A stretch of 64,000 nt of DNA, from NCBI RefSeq assembly GCF_032062135.1, contig NC_092860.1, positions 126,575,508-126,639,507 on the forward strand, written 5' to 3'. The notes beneath the pieces were generated by a model. It ran no database searches, was not told the origin of the DNA, and saw nothing but the letters and a program-made list of their open reading frames with translations. Positions within the stretch are counted from its first letter, which is position 1. Each line of letters opens with the position of its first letter. The position numbers were made by a program, and so were the translations under genes. This DNA is from Pyxicephalus adspersus (Eukaryota; Chordata; Amphibia; Anura; Pyxicephalidae). Below, piece by piece: positions 1 to 10,843 of the stretch.

Positions 1-795
1 GTGAGTGTGCCGGCCTCTATTCTTTTTGTAAATCAACACCAATAGGCTTGTCTATTCACCCCATAAAGGAAGGTGCCAAGTCATATGCTGTAAACTTGGA
101 ATTTCCTGGTTTTTATGATCTGATAGCAAAGTCATAACTGTAGAAAAATTGCCCAAAGCAACTGCTTATAAAAACTAAAGATAACACTCAGTGCAAGACT
201 GTGAAAATAAGAGTACTATAATCTTAAAAAAATGTGAAGCTTGTCTTATAGCCACCAATAAGATTGGCCAAAAAAATGTACGTACTGTAAACTAATCCCC
301 TATACTTGTCAGGTAGGTTATAGGTATTACTGGTTCTTCCTTCATTGTTAGCCTCCGAGAAAGGCGGAAAAAGATAAGCACGTAAACTCAGAAGAAAATA
401 AAAAACAATGTAAACAATGACTAAAACAATTTCTAAAGGCAGCTTTTTAAGGTGTGATCGCTTCTCTCTGAACTATTCCTCCTTTTGTAGTATTTGTCAT
501 CTACTGTACAAAGCCTGTTTTTACTACTGTGTTGCTTTATTGCACTTATTACAATGTGGAAGCGGCTGCATTAAGGCAAAAGACATTGATAGGTGCGATG
601 GGTTTCCATTCATTCCTAATAACACCCCAAACACATTTTGCTAACTTTGTGTGGGCATCCAATTCATTTCATGCCACACACTCCTATGTAAATGGCAACA
701 CAGAACCATAGTGGGAACAGACCAATATAACGGTCCCACTGTTCACTGTGAGAAACAAAAAAAATCGTAAATTAATCCGTACCAAGATGAATTTT
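1..795. other. noncoding sequence, nothing recognised
   Basis: AT-rich noncoding DNA. The short open frames have no recognisable protein features, and no repeat family was identified by eye. Confidence 0.4.
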
Positions 796-799
796 AGCC

Positions 800-960
800 T
801 TGCCATTGCCTATTTATTTCTGAAAATATAAATTCCCTGACCTTGGCTTTGTCACTGAGTCATAGTCTGTAAACAAGCAGTGACATCAAAGAAACTGATC
901 TTTATGCATTTTCTTGGTCAGTGACTCCCAGAAAACATAAAATCCTTTGGATTGAAACAA
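800..960. promoter_or_regulatory. candidate conserved noncoding element
   Basis: Non-repetitive stretch dense in transcription-factor-like words: an AP-1-like TGAGTCA at 856-862 and a forkhead-type TGTAAACA at 868-875, followed by ATCAAAG and TTTATGCA. This is the texture of a vertebrate enhancer, but no alignment was possible, so conservation is inferred and not shown. Confidence 0.25.
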
Positions 961-1680
961 CCTCCAGGCAAGTATGATTTAAAAAAACGAGCAATGGCAT
1001 CCTTCATATTGTTTTTCTTGGGAAGTTGTACGGGCTATTCTCCTGTACTGAAATGTCTTATTCAGATATCTTTGCACATTCTGCTCTAATGTAGAGTGTG
1101 CATTAGAACCTGCAAAAATTCAGATACAGCTTGTCTCATTTCCTGTTTAAAGGACATCCAGCATCATCTAGCCTTTTCCTCCCCAGCCTGACTGCCACTT
1201 GCCCAGTTTTTTTGTTAGCAATAGAGGCTCATATATGGGTCTTACTTAAGATGGTCTGTTGTTTTCAGGAAACTATGTACAGTCCCCCACACCATCCACA
1301 ATCTGCTTGGAATGCGTGGACTAAACTATAACCTTACTGGGTCTTACGGAATATATGTCATGAAAACAGATTTTAATAGTAGTGTCACTAGCATGTTGAT
1401 AAAGAGAGTACAGATAAACCAAGGAAGGCAATTTTTTGTGTAAAAATATAGTCAGGGAAGGATAGAGACAGACAGGCTTTTATAGGCAATGTGATGTTTG
1501 TATTTATTGTTGTGAACAGTTAATATGTGGTCCTAAAACTAACAAAGACCAACTCCTTTACACCAAAAAATGTGCTATAATAGAATGTGAATACAAATGA
1601 CGATAAAATCAATATTCTGCCAACAAATGCTAATTATTGTACGAGGTTGTCTTAATTATAATTTTGCTGGTGAAAAAGGT
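961..1680. other. noncoding sequence, nothing recognised
   Basis: AT-rich sequence with no convincing exon and no recognised repeat end before the motif at about 1683. Confidence 0.35.
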
Positions 1681-1682
1681 TC

Positions 1683-1714
1683 CCAACGCGTTTCGCCTTT
1701 TGGCTTCCTCAAGG
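1683..1714 (-). repeat. dispersed GAAACGCGTT motif (hammerhead-like), degenerate copy
   Basis: Read on the minus strand, the segment contains TTGAGGA, a GCC-AAAA-GGC hairpin and then GAAACGCGTTGGG. I recognise this phrase as a common frog interspersed repeat. The order 'CUGANGA, short hairpin, GAAA' is that of a hammerhead ribozyme core, but here the first core C is replaced by T and one extra A precedes the hairpin. It may be only a conserved transposon end. Related copies lie near 15.7 kb and 37.63 kb. Confidence 0.35.
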
Positions 1715-3480
1715 CACAGTTAGATCAATGTTGCAAATGAAATCAGATTGTACAATATTATGTAAGGGACAGCTGAGTCAGTACATCCCTGGAGGATTAA
1801 TAGTGAAGTAATTTTCTAAGGTCTGGCTGCAGATATATATTGGAAGAAAGTGCATAAAGAAGATTCCAAGATGAGTAAACTGAAATAGGATCAATATTCT
1901 GCTTATTATAGAGATTGAGGATATATTCCTATATTATCAAAATGTATCAGGAGGTGAGATCTCTTATAATGTCATAATATTCAGTATCCCAATGTCTCAG
2001 GCACACTGTGGCTATTGGGTAATTCATAATCAATATATTTTGGGTTAGTATCCAATAAATGTAGGTGATTGTGCTTCTAGGATATAATTGCAGTAAATTT
2101 CAACCAATGCTTCCAGTTATGATGAAGTGAATTTGGTAAGTATGGTGGTGATTGATGAACTGAAGATAATATCCTATGTGTTCCCAAGTAGTACTAAGTG
2201 GACCACCAGTTTAAATTCTTTTGCTTTTATTGGACAATTCTGTCTTCACACATTGACTATTTCTTACTGCAACCAGTCCTATAAATTCTTGGTTAACAAT
2301 GCACAATCTCAAAGAATCCTCTGGGGAAGCTCATGTGAGTAAGAGATACTTTTTGTATGGACTCTAATAACCCCATGTGTACCCCAAACATGGGGAACAT
2401 TGGGTACTAACAATGTATAGGAGACCTCTGTCTAGTTTAAAACATAGCTCAGTGGTTATCTGTTAGATTCAGGTACAACACTTTTTAAAATTAAGTTTGT
2501 TTTGATACAAAAACCTTGCCGTAAGCCCATCTTTCTTTCTCTTCTTACTTTGATTTCCTTTATTTTTTATGCACTAAAACCTGCAATTCTCTGTATCAGT
2601 TGCCTTCAGAATCAATTGGAAATGTCATTTTTCTTACACACAAATGTTTCCTTGTGCCAAGTATTTGTGTCATGGAAAGTATGGAGCTGGAGATGCTATC
2701 CAATTCATTAATGGTATTGTTCTCTGGCATAAGTTGTGTCACTTTTGTAAGGAGAATACTGATCTGAGACATCAAAACAGAGACATGAAACAATCTCATG
2801 CTATATGTTCTGTGGTTAATTGCTGCCATTGTTGGCATTACAAGCAGCGTCTCTGGCTCATCCTTCCTCCTCTATACATACGCTTATACATGGACACTTC
2901 CTATAGCCGCCTATTCAGCCCCAGGATGATCTCATTATGCCTTCACACTTACCTAATTATTAGGATCACTTTTAATTTATGGTGCCTCTGCACTGTCTTG
3001 GAACATTTTATCAGACCACACCTGTACTGTGGAACTACTAAATGATCAGATCGTGACTCAGCAATTGTCTTCCAGCTACATCTTGAAGTCATCCACAAGA
3101 TGGCAGCCCTGTTTTACGATTTGGAAAGAATGACCGTCCATTGTATTACATATAGGAAAACACTGACATCAATCTGATTACTAAGAAAAGCTTGTTTATA
3201 CAAAGATGGCAAACTAGTGTGATAGAAAAAAGTGTTTCCAATGGATCACCATACTAAAACATTTAACAATTTTCAGTTTAGTTTGGCCAGGTATCAGTGA
3301 CGAAGCAATAGGAACAAAACAGAGATAAATGACAAGAGAGCGTGACAGCACCCAACTTCTAGTATATATTGATTCTGGCATACAGAGTATACAAATCACT
3401 TTTGTGTATGTCGCCAATTTTTCTGTTGATGATGGAACAAAAATATTTACAAATAGCCTTTGCAGGATTTTCAAAAATTA
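1715..3480. other. noncoding sequence, nothing recognised
   Basis: Mixed AT-rich sequence. The longest open frame (2644-3045, 133 codons) is cysteine-rich with no recognisable domain and no plausible splice context, so it is not called a gene. Confidence 0.35.
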
Positions 3481-3481
3481 G

Positions 3482-3508
3482 TTATTATTATTATTATTAT
3501 TATTATTA
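3482..3508. repeat. (TTA)n microsatellite
   Basis: About nine TTA units in a row. Several retroposon tails in this window end in AAT-type microsatellites, so this may be the reversed tail of a decayed copy, although no body is recognisable beside it. Confidence 0.85.
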
Positions 3509-3539
3509 AGATTCCATTTGGATGAATGCATACGTTCCA

Positions 3540-3712
3540 GAAGCTACATGGTAACATTCATACCACATGTTGCCTAATGCGGCGCCATTCATTCTTAATG
3601 TATTTCAGGTCTAATTATCAGATCACTGTGAAACATGATCAGTCCATTTAAATAAATGGGCTGCCCTGACATCATGCATAGGCAGCACATATGTGTGAAT
3701 GGGCCCTTGTAC
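3540..3712. repeat. probable MITE fragment with a TTCACACC-type end
   Basis: The right edge reads GTGTGAATGGGCCCTT. Its reverse complement matches the end of the element at 33134-33396 (AGGGCTTATTCACACC). The body includes the phrase GCGGCGCCATTCATTC, also frequent in frog MITEs. The left end is not clear. Confidence 0.4.
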
Positions 3713-4688
3713 ATGAATTTGTGATCCTCTAACTTATATGACTTGGATACACCTTAAATGGCTGACTGCATTTGCCATTATGTAGAATAAATTAGAAATC
3801 CCACAGTTTTTATGATGATATGCAGGTATGCAGACCCAAAAGCTCTAATGCTGAATTCTCACTTATCGCGTCATAAAGAGATAGAAGAAACAAGAATCTA
3901 CTAAAAACTTAAAGATTTGAGTTGTCTGGCACTTTAAAAGACTATTTCAGTCAAATAATCCTGATTTAGTAGATTTGCATTGATATAGGACAATCAACTA
4001 AGCACAACCCCTGTGCAGCACTCCTAAGCAGAAAGTGGTCTTGAGCCGGGTCAGGTTGCTCAGTTTTTTATACATATGAACGCAGTAAACCCAGCAATAT
4101 TACTGCTGCAAGTGGACTAATTATGGTAATGGTAAGAGGAAATATACTTGAATGTTTCAGCTGCTGACAGCTCTAAGATTGGTCTATTGGTTGCCTGAGG
4201 ATAAACTTATCTAAGCAACATAATGCATAGTTTTTACTTCCTCCTACCAGAAACCATTCTAGCACTTGCTGAATGCAATGTCTGTACATTAAAATTTTAT
4301 TTCTGGGTGATGACGGTGGGTTCATTCTTTCACTCAATGTCTGTTTCTAACTCTATATCTGCCTACTGTCTCTGCTATTACAAGCAGGTGAATCGGATAT
4401 TCCGACTTTCCAAATTTTAAAACCATGTAGTGGACATTTTATTACCAAAATTATTTTAGCAATACACATGTTCTTGCTGTATCATCATTAATGCTTTTAC
4501 CCTTTTAGAGAGCAAAAAATAGGTAAAAATGAGCAATCTCGTAGGTCGTGTTTTCAGGTCAATGTATTATAAAATGTATTATCATAACAAAAAAACATAT
4601 AAATTCTAGAGCAGCAAACATTTCCTTCCAATTCTTTTTCAGAAAAAAAAAAACATTAGAAATCATTCTTAAGGTTATTATTATCTGT
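3713..4688. other. noncoding sequence, nothing recognised
   Basis: No repeat end or exon recognised. A short open frame at 4223-4420 has no family features. Confidence 0.35.
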
Positions 4689-4757
4689 CCAAGGCTGGAG
4701 AGAATACACTTTCCAAGTTTGCTGGATCACCAAGCTTCACTGATGAAAGTGTATCTT
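4689..4757. repeat. rearranged fragment of the GGGCCTGATTT palindromic MITE
   Basis: The fragment joins left-arm sequence (CCAAGGCTGGAGAGAATACA) directly to right-arm sequence (TTGCTGGATCACCAAGCTTC, then ACTGATGAAAGTGTAT). The centre of the element and both outer tips are missing. Full copies occur at 9786, 10642, 12715, 13355 and 39715. Confidence 0.75.
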
Positions 4758-6278
4758 AAGAAAGATTTTTTTATAATAATTTTTAGCTAACAATTAGGAG
4801 ATAACACAAAGCTGCTTTTACCATATATTATGTGAAATAATAAAAAATACATTTTAAGTAAATAAAAATCCAAATACAATTAAAAAAAGGTAAAAACTGA
4901 AAATTCTGAGCAGAAGATTGCATATGGAAAACTGATTGGGACATTCCCCCTAGAAAGAGATAGGATAATTGGCAAAATAATAGAATTGTTATTACATAAA
5001 CGAAAAGAGTCTTGTGTGTTGTTGAAGTATGCTATGTCTTAAATGTCAATATAACCTGGACATGACTGCCAGGCTTTCTTAAAGTGACCCATCCTGAATA
5101 AATCACCATTTTTACCACAATATTCAAGCAGAACTGTTTTTGCTTTGCCTTAGCTAGTTTAGGCAAGGATTGGAATATCATAATAATCTGTACCCCAATA
5201 GGCTCTGATATACAACACAAATTGAGTAACAAGAAATCCTGCCTTTGACAGCTGTTGGAGAGGGGTAAGGAAGAACCACCGACTAGAAATTAGGTAGGCA
5301 GAACAACAAATGAGCAACAAATGCATACTGAGGGCCCTGGGTCCAATACTTTAACCATTTTCATCACCACTGTAATGTTATTTAGGAACATGGTATTTAA
5401 TATTTCATTAATTTATTATATTTCACATTGACTAGTTTATCACAATAAATAGTTTAGCCTGCTAATTGCACCAGAATGTCACTCATTTGTTTCTGAAATC
5501 TACATTGAAATTAATTGATTGTCTTACCAATATACACAAGTGAACATGGGCTCTTCAAAAAATAAACACAATGGTTTGTATTACAATTCAAATACTGTAA
5601 AACATATAAAAAATGAGTAGTATCAGGCCAATATATACATAATCGAGGACATTATACACGTAGCATTTAAAGGGGGTTTCTGATATTTGTCTATTGGATA
5701 TACTCTTAATGACATATCTTTTTTTAGTCCTTTTATAAGTGAATACTAGAGGTTTATTTAGATCAAGCTCTTTGTCATTGTCCGTGATGTCACTCTGTCG
5801 GTTAGCAATTTTTTTTACCCATTTAGATAGAAAATTATGTCTGTGCGAAAGGAATAATCCAATCTAGGGCTCCTTAGAGTTGACTCTGGTCATGACAAGC
5901 ATGTTCAGCACTTATGTAGGGTACCGCCTCTTCATGCCCTAGAAATGTACTACTGTATCAAAAAGTTTAGAACAGATTTTCAGGGCCTGAACTGACTGCA
6001 AAAATTGAAAATCTCATGCAAATATTTGGGATGTAAAGAACAGCTTGGAAAAGAAGTTAGCTGAAATCTTATCATAGCTATCTGCAGACATCTCCAGTTT
6101 GGGACTGGCAAAGCCTTACTTTTGGTGGATTATTAACATGAATGGCAATAAAAACTCAACCAGGTTTCCTAATCCTTTCTACTACCAAACAACACCTTTC
6201 ACTAGGGATATCTTTTAAACATAACTCTAGCTTCTGCTGCTTCTGTTTTTACTGCTTCTGCTTTTGGTTAAATGTTAT
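4758..6278. other. noncoding AT-rich sequence, nothing recognised
   Basis: Homopolymer-rich AT sequence with no exon-like open frame and no transposon end recognised. Confidence 0.35.
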
Positions 6279-6279
6279 G

Positions 6280-6528
6280 CTGCTCTGTGTTTGTGTGGGT
6301 TTCCTCCAGGTACTCCAGTTACCTCCCACAATCCAAAAACATGCAGGTATGTTAATTGTCTTTCCCCCCAAAATTCACCGTAGACTGTATTAACGACATA
6401 TGATTGTGGTAGGGATTGTGAGCCCCTTTGAAGGACAGCTAGTGACATGACTATGGACTTTGGAAAGCACTGCATAATATGTTGGCGCCATACAAATACT
6501 AAAATATTATTAATAACAATAATAATGT
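6280..6528 (+). repeat. SINE copy with L2-like 3' tail (head missing)
   Basis: Contains the conserved SINE body phrase GTGTGGGTTTCCTCCAGGTA and 'ccaaaaacatgcag', then 'gattgtgagcccctttgaag' and the tail 'aatatgttggcgcc', ending in AAT-type simple repeats. Matching copies lie at 46814-47112 and 52203-52434. The tail resembles the 3' end of L2/CR1-clade LINEs, which would supply the reverse transcriptase. The tRNA-like head is absent, as in 5'-truncated insertions. Confidence 0.75.
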
Positions 6529-7900
6529 TTGTGGCAAGTAAATAAAGCTCTGATAACTGATCTATTTCAAGATAGCTGATTCCAGTTGATATTGAACATT
6601 TACAACTTTTTTTATTGAAGATAGTGAGCACTGTAGATCACTAAATGGTCCTCTTTCTATATACATGAGACTTTACTCAACAAGAAGATGGTCAACAGAC
6701 CAGTGGCTGCAGAAAATACTATTTAACATACAGTTATAATGGGCACATCCATATCCAGCTATGACTCTGGATAACAATGATAGTTGACCCTTCCTAAATG
6801 ATGGAAAGGTGTATCTGCTGGTGTACATGGCAGTCTTTATTGGTATTGCTTATTTAACAGCATAACAGTCAGGTTAGGTCATGTTGCTTCCTAACAACCA
6901 TGGACAAAAGAAAAGTTTTGTAAAATGAACATATGAGCTTGCAGATGGTCAATATTGTCAAATAAGAAAATGACTGCTAATAAAACAAAACAAAATACAT
7001 CAGTCAAAAATACAAGAGCACTTTCAACACTCACAGCAAAAAAATTGCACAGTTGGACACTTCTATGCAACTAGGGGCAGCAGACTGCACAATAGAAACC
7101 AGATTTATGCTTGACTGTGGCGTAAATCTTCAAACAGTAACAGTGTGGTCCTTGTTGATTTTGAAAACCATATGATCACCCGCAGCCGCATGCAAATAAC
7201 AAGGGTTTCATTTCGCTCCCATTCACCTCATTAGCATTAGATGTGACCACAGTTGAGCCTGCGGTTGAACACTGTGGCTCATCAAGGGACTGGCCCTATA
7301 ATGGCTCTAAAATAAGAGCTAAAGAGACCATTCTCTATATGTCACGACATGAATAAGTAAATAACTGTGTAAAACTATGTCCATGTAATTTGAATAAATA
7401 TAAATAGCATATTCCTCACATAGGTTGACTTCATTTTCTCGTTATTTTTATTCTTCAAATATGTTCCTAAATTAGTTTGGTAATCAGACTAAATGTTCTA
7501 AGCAGTAATGGGTGCAAACATGTTATTCATGGTGCAGTGAAAACGATGTTGGTGTTATCATTTCTACAATAAGTAATTGTTTGAGTAATGGATCAGAAAT
7601 CTCCCTGAATGGCAGACATTTATTAACTGACTTGAAACTGGGTGAACTATTTCACCTGAACTTTTTTTTAATACATAACTTTGTCGGATTTGGACTTTCT
7701 CCTGCAAACAGGATAAAGGTCAAACTTGGATTTAATCTTTTGTAACCATGGGGGGCCTTCCATGCAAAAATGTTTAATCCCTCCAAATGTAAAAAAAAAA
7801 TATGAATACAAAGTAACCCTTTCAGAGGGTTTATAATATGTTAATTAGAATTTAACACTAGTTGTAAGTATTATTTTTATAATTTTTTTTAATAAATTGC
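6529..7900. other. noncoding sequence, nothing firmly recognised
   Basis: No exon found. A GC-richer patch at about 7130-7290 may be an old MITE, but I could not define its ends. Confidence 0.3.
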
Positions 7901-7904
7901 AATT

Positions 7905-8780
7905 GGTATAAATGTATTCAAGAAAAGTACAATGAAACTGAACAGAACAAATAAGAGGGCAAGGCATCACTTATCCACAAAGCTGAGCAATGAATGTTAC
8001 AGTGGGATAGTACAAACTTAACGTACCAGTATGACCAGCTTCCTTTCATAATAGCTAGGAGAAAGAAAGAGATAAAGAACAGATTAGGGAAAAAGGGCAA
8101 AAAAAAGGTGAGGAAAAAGATAGGGGAGGAAGCATTATAAATGTCCCAAACACTAGTCAGTCACTCAACTAAATCAGTGAAGGTAAAAGCAATTTGGAAC
8201 CAGTCGTTCCAAACTTTCTAAAACCTTTCTAACATATTATCAAGTAGAGCTTTTACTAATATTTAATTGTGATGAGGGTGTGTTCTACAGTGAGCAGATG
8301 GGATAATATTTATTGGGCATGAAGAGGTAGATATGCAGTTGGGTAGGTTTGTCTAAAGGATGCGGTGACCCCTATGAAGATGTTTGACCTTCACACAGTG
8401 GGCCTGATTTATTCAGCCTTTGAGAGCTTTAATAAATCAGGCCCAGTATGTCTGTAGTCAAGTACATTCCCAAAAAATATGTTCCAAGGAACCTTTGTGT
8501 AGATTGTAGCCCCAGCAGCAATCACTAAATTGTGGGAAAATATGATGGAGAATCTCTAGAATGTGGTACCATCTAAAAATTACTTTCTATGTATGTTCTG
8601 TGTAAGTGGTACATATAGAGCTTCTATTAGGAATATGCTATATAGACTTTCAGACCAGAATTATATAATTATATGCCGATGAGATATATAAGGGAGTGTA
8701 TGCAAGGGTATCTATGTAGACTGGTGATGCTTTTAATGAATGGAGGAAATAAGTTCATTAGTAAAGGGCTAAGCTTTTCA
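7905..8780 (-). repeat. possible LINE 3' region in antisense, interrupted by a mini-MITE
   Basis: A poly-T/A-rich start is followed by purine-rich sequence (stretches of gggaaaaagg and aggggaggaag). It resembles the antisense 3' untranslated regions of frog non-LTR retrotransposons. No coding remnant could be traced. A 45-bp palindromic mini-element sits inside at 8400-8444. The assignment rests on composition and general resemblance only. Confidence 0.25.
8400..8444. mobile_element. 45-bp minimal copy of the GGGCCTGATTT MITE
   Basis: Only the two tips remain: GGGCCTGATTTATT on the left and AATAAATCAGGCCC on the right, with 'agcctttgagagctt' between them. It is flanked by a perfect 3-bp duplication, AGT at 8397-8399 and 8445-8447, which shows it inserted as a unit or was later reduced in place. 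Confidence 0.85.
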
Positions 8781-9590
8781 AAATGGGTGGGCTCCGGAAG
8801 GGATTGTAAAAGGAACAAAGTGTTTAATTTGTAGATGATGTACCGATTATTTTATGATTTTATGCAAAAAAAGAACACAAATAATTATTGACCAATAAGT
8901 TCAGTTTGCCCTTTTCCCTATCAAAGTGGGGTGCTGGAGCCTCCATCAACACTAACTGGTTGACATGACCAACTTCAGTTATGATTTCAGGTCACTGTTT
9001 TATTTTGATTAGCATATACATTTTGTTTTATGCTGCTTTTAAAACAATTGAATATGTGCTTTGTGTGTGATTTAGTTCCCTTAAAGTGTTTAGTTTGACT
9101 TAAGTAGAAGTACCAGCCAGAATATGGAAGGTTTTGTCAGTCTGTATTTCTTTTGCGTATTGACTGCACTTGAGGGTAGAATTACAAACAGATTGTCTCA
9201 GTTTATTATGCCATAAGGAAAATTTAGCCAGCATTTATACCTTCTTCTCAAAGTGAACTTCAAGTCCCAGCGTGTCTTGCTAACATTTAAAAAAGACAAA
9301 CTGCTAGTCGTATATGACAACTGGTATGCAAATAAAGGTCATTTAATATGGCTCTCCGGTGTCTCTTTCTCTCCAGTTTTACACAACTTAATAAACTCAA
9401 AGAAAGTTCAGACTTGAGAACTGCAGCTGTGAGAGGTGTATTTTGACAAGTCACATGACATTAGTTCCTGGTACATGACAAACATCCTTTGTTTACACTC
9501 CGAAAGGTACAGTCGTAACTAAATGGGCAGAGCACACACCCTTTCAGTAATTTCACTTTTTTTCCAGTGTTCCCTGCTAATCCTTGCAAT
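8781..9590. other. noncoding sequence, nothing recognised
   Basis: AT-rich sequence with no exon. The segment 9260-9285 reads CTTCAAGTCCCAGCGTGTC, which loosely resembles a ZNF143/THAP11 site but is isolated. Confidence 0.3.
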
Positions 9591-9592
9591 TA

Positions 9593-10071
9593 TTAAAGGA
9601 AACCTGTGCTGGGAGAAGCTCACAGGCTGACTTTGCTGAGCTTCATCTGAAAATGTTAGTTGCTTGGCAGAAATGCTGATCTACTGACTTCAGTATATTT
9701 TGAGCCATCAACCTAAAAACGCATTCATGAAATAAAGACAGATTCAAGTTAGAAACCCTTATTAGTATGCTTGTTCTGGGCCAGTGGGCCTGATTTATTA
9801 AAGCTCTCCAAGGCTGGAGAGGATACACTTTCATCAGTGAAGCTTGGTAGTCCAGCAAACCTGGAATGGATCTGGTACAGTATTCAAAACATTTGTTAGC
9901 AGATAGCAAATGACGTTGAAGAAATCCATTCCAGGTTTTTTGGATCACCCAGCTTCACTGACGAAAGTGTATCCTCTCCAGCCTTGGAGAGCTTTAATAA
10001 ATCAGGCCCCGTTACTCATTTTATATGTGAATCTGACATTTGCAGAATGACAGCTCGCAGAGATACTTTAA
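9593..10071. mobile_element. TTAA-flanked non-autonomous DNA transposon (piggyBac/Kolobok-like)
   Basis: Starts TTAAAGGAAACCTG and ends with the complement of TTAAAGTATC, so both ends carry TTAA, the target of piggyBac and Kolobok elements. The body has the phrase 'ttagttgcttggcagaaatg' ending in 'ctgatctactgacttcag', which I know from frog repeats and which recurs in altered form near 44.98 kb. It is interrupted at 9786-10009 by a GGGCCTGATTT palindromic MITE, so it is the older of the two. No transposase remains. Confidence 0.6.
9786..10009. mobile_element. GGGCCTGATTT palindromic MITE, near full-length
   Basis: A 224-bp element whose two halves are inverted copies: CTCTCCAAGGCTGGAGAGGA on the left and its complement on the right, each followed inward by TTTCATCAGTGAAGCTTGG and TCCAGCAAACCTGGAATGGA. 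The termini are GGGCCTGATTTATTAAAG. The flanks are AGT and CGT, consistent with a decayed 3-bp duplication. Terminal GGGCC and a 3-bp target fit a PIF/Harbinger-like or CACTA-like origin. It encodes nothing, and the short open frames across it come from the palindrome. Confidence 0.9.
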
Positions 10072-10640
10072 ATTAGATGCTGTTGCACAGTTAGCATATT
10101 AAAGATGCATCTTGATCTATGACAACTCTTATGTTGTACTCTCACAAGTATCCATTAACCCCTTGCTTTTTAAAAATAATATTAGTTTTGGAAAGTGTTA
10201 GATCAAAGCTGCTATAGATGGGCAAGAACAACTTAAAAAAAGTACTCCACAATGCATGTTTCTTGAATGTTTCTCTGTTCATTATCCCGCATGGCTGCAG
10301 TCTCATTTCTATTCATCATATGTATTTAATTAGGAACTCCTTCATGCACTTCTGTTATCCAAACTGATAATATAACCCCAGTGAAGTTTTCTGAAAAACA
10401 CAACCGTTTCCATGAAACAAAACATACTTACCGTGTGTGGGTGTTTCATGCCAATAACAGTCATATACATAGGAAAACAGATTAACTGTATGTGACAACT
10501 TCTCCTTCTACCTGACAGTGATGTAGCAAGCATCAACACAAAAAGATCCTGCTTAAGACCTACCTTCAGATTCACTGCTTAATGTCATCAAACCTACTTC
10601 TTGTGAGCCTATACCATCACATATCATGAGCCTGCTTCGT
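10072..10640. other. noncoding sequence, nothing recognised
   Basis: Unique-looking sequence between two MITE copies, with no exon or repeat end recognised. Confidence 0.35.
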
Positions 10641-10641
10641 T

Positions 10642-10843
10642 GGGCCTGATTTATTAAAGCTCTCCAAGACTGGAGAGGATAGACTTTCATCAGTGAAGCT
10701 GGGTGGTCAAAGAAATATGGAAAGGATCTGGCCCAGGATTGAAAATATTTGCTTCATCCATTCCAGGTTTGCTAGATAACCCCTATTCACTGATGAAAGT
10801 GTTTTTTCTCTCAGGCCTTGGAGAGCTTTAATGAACCAGGCCC
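10642..10843. mobile_element. GGGCCTGATTT palindromic MITE
   Basis: Same termini and arms as the copy at 9786, but the centre is shortened (202 bp) and the right arm is altered (TTTTTTCTCTCAGGCCTTGG). The flanks are GTT and ATT, a near-matching 3-bp duplication. Confidence 0.9.

Noticed and set aside
2644..3045. 133-codon open frame, cysteine- and histidine-rich
   Set aside because: The cysteines and histidines have no regular zinc-finger spacing, there are no flanking splice signals, and no recognised protein matches.
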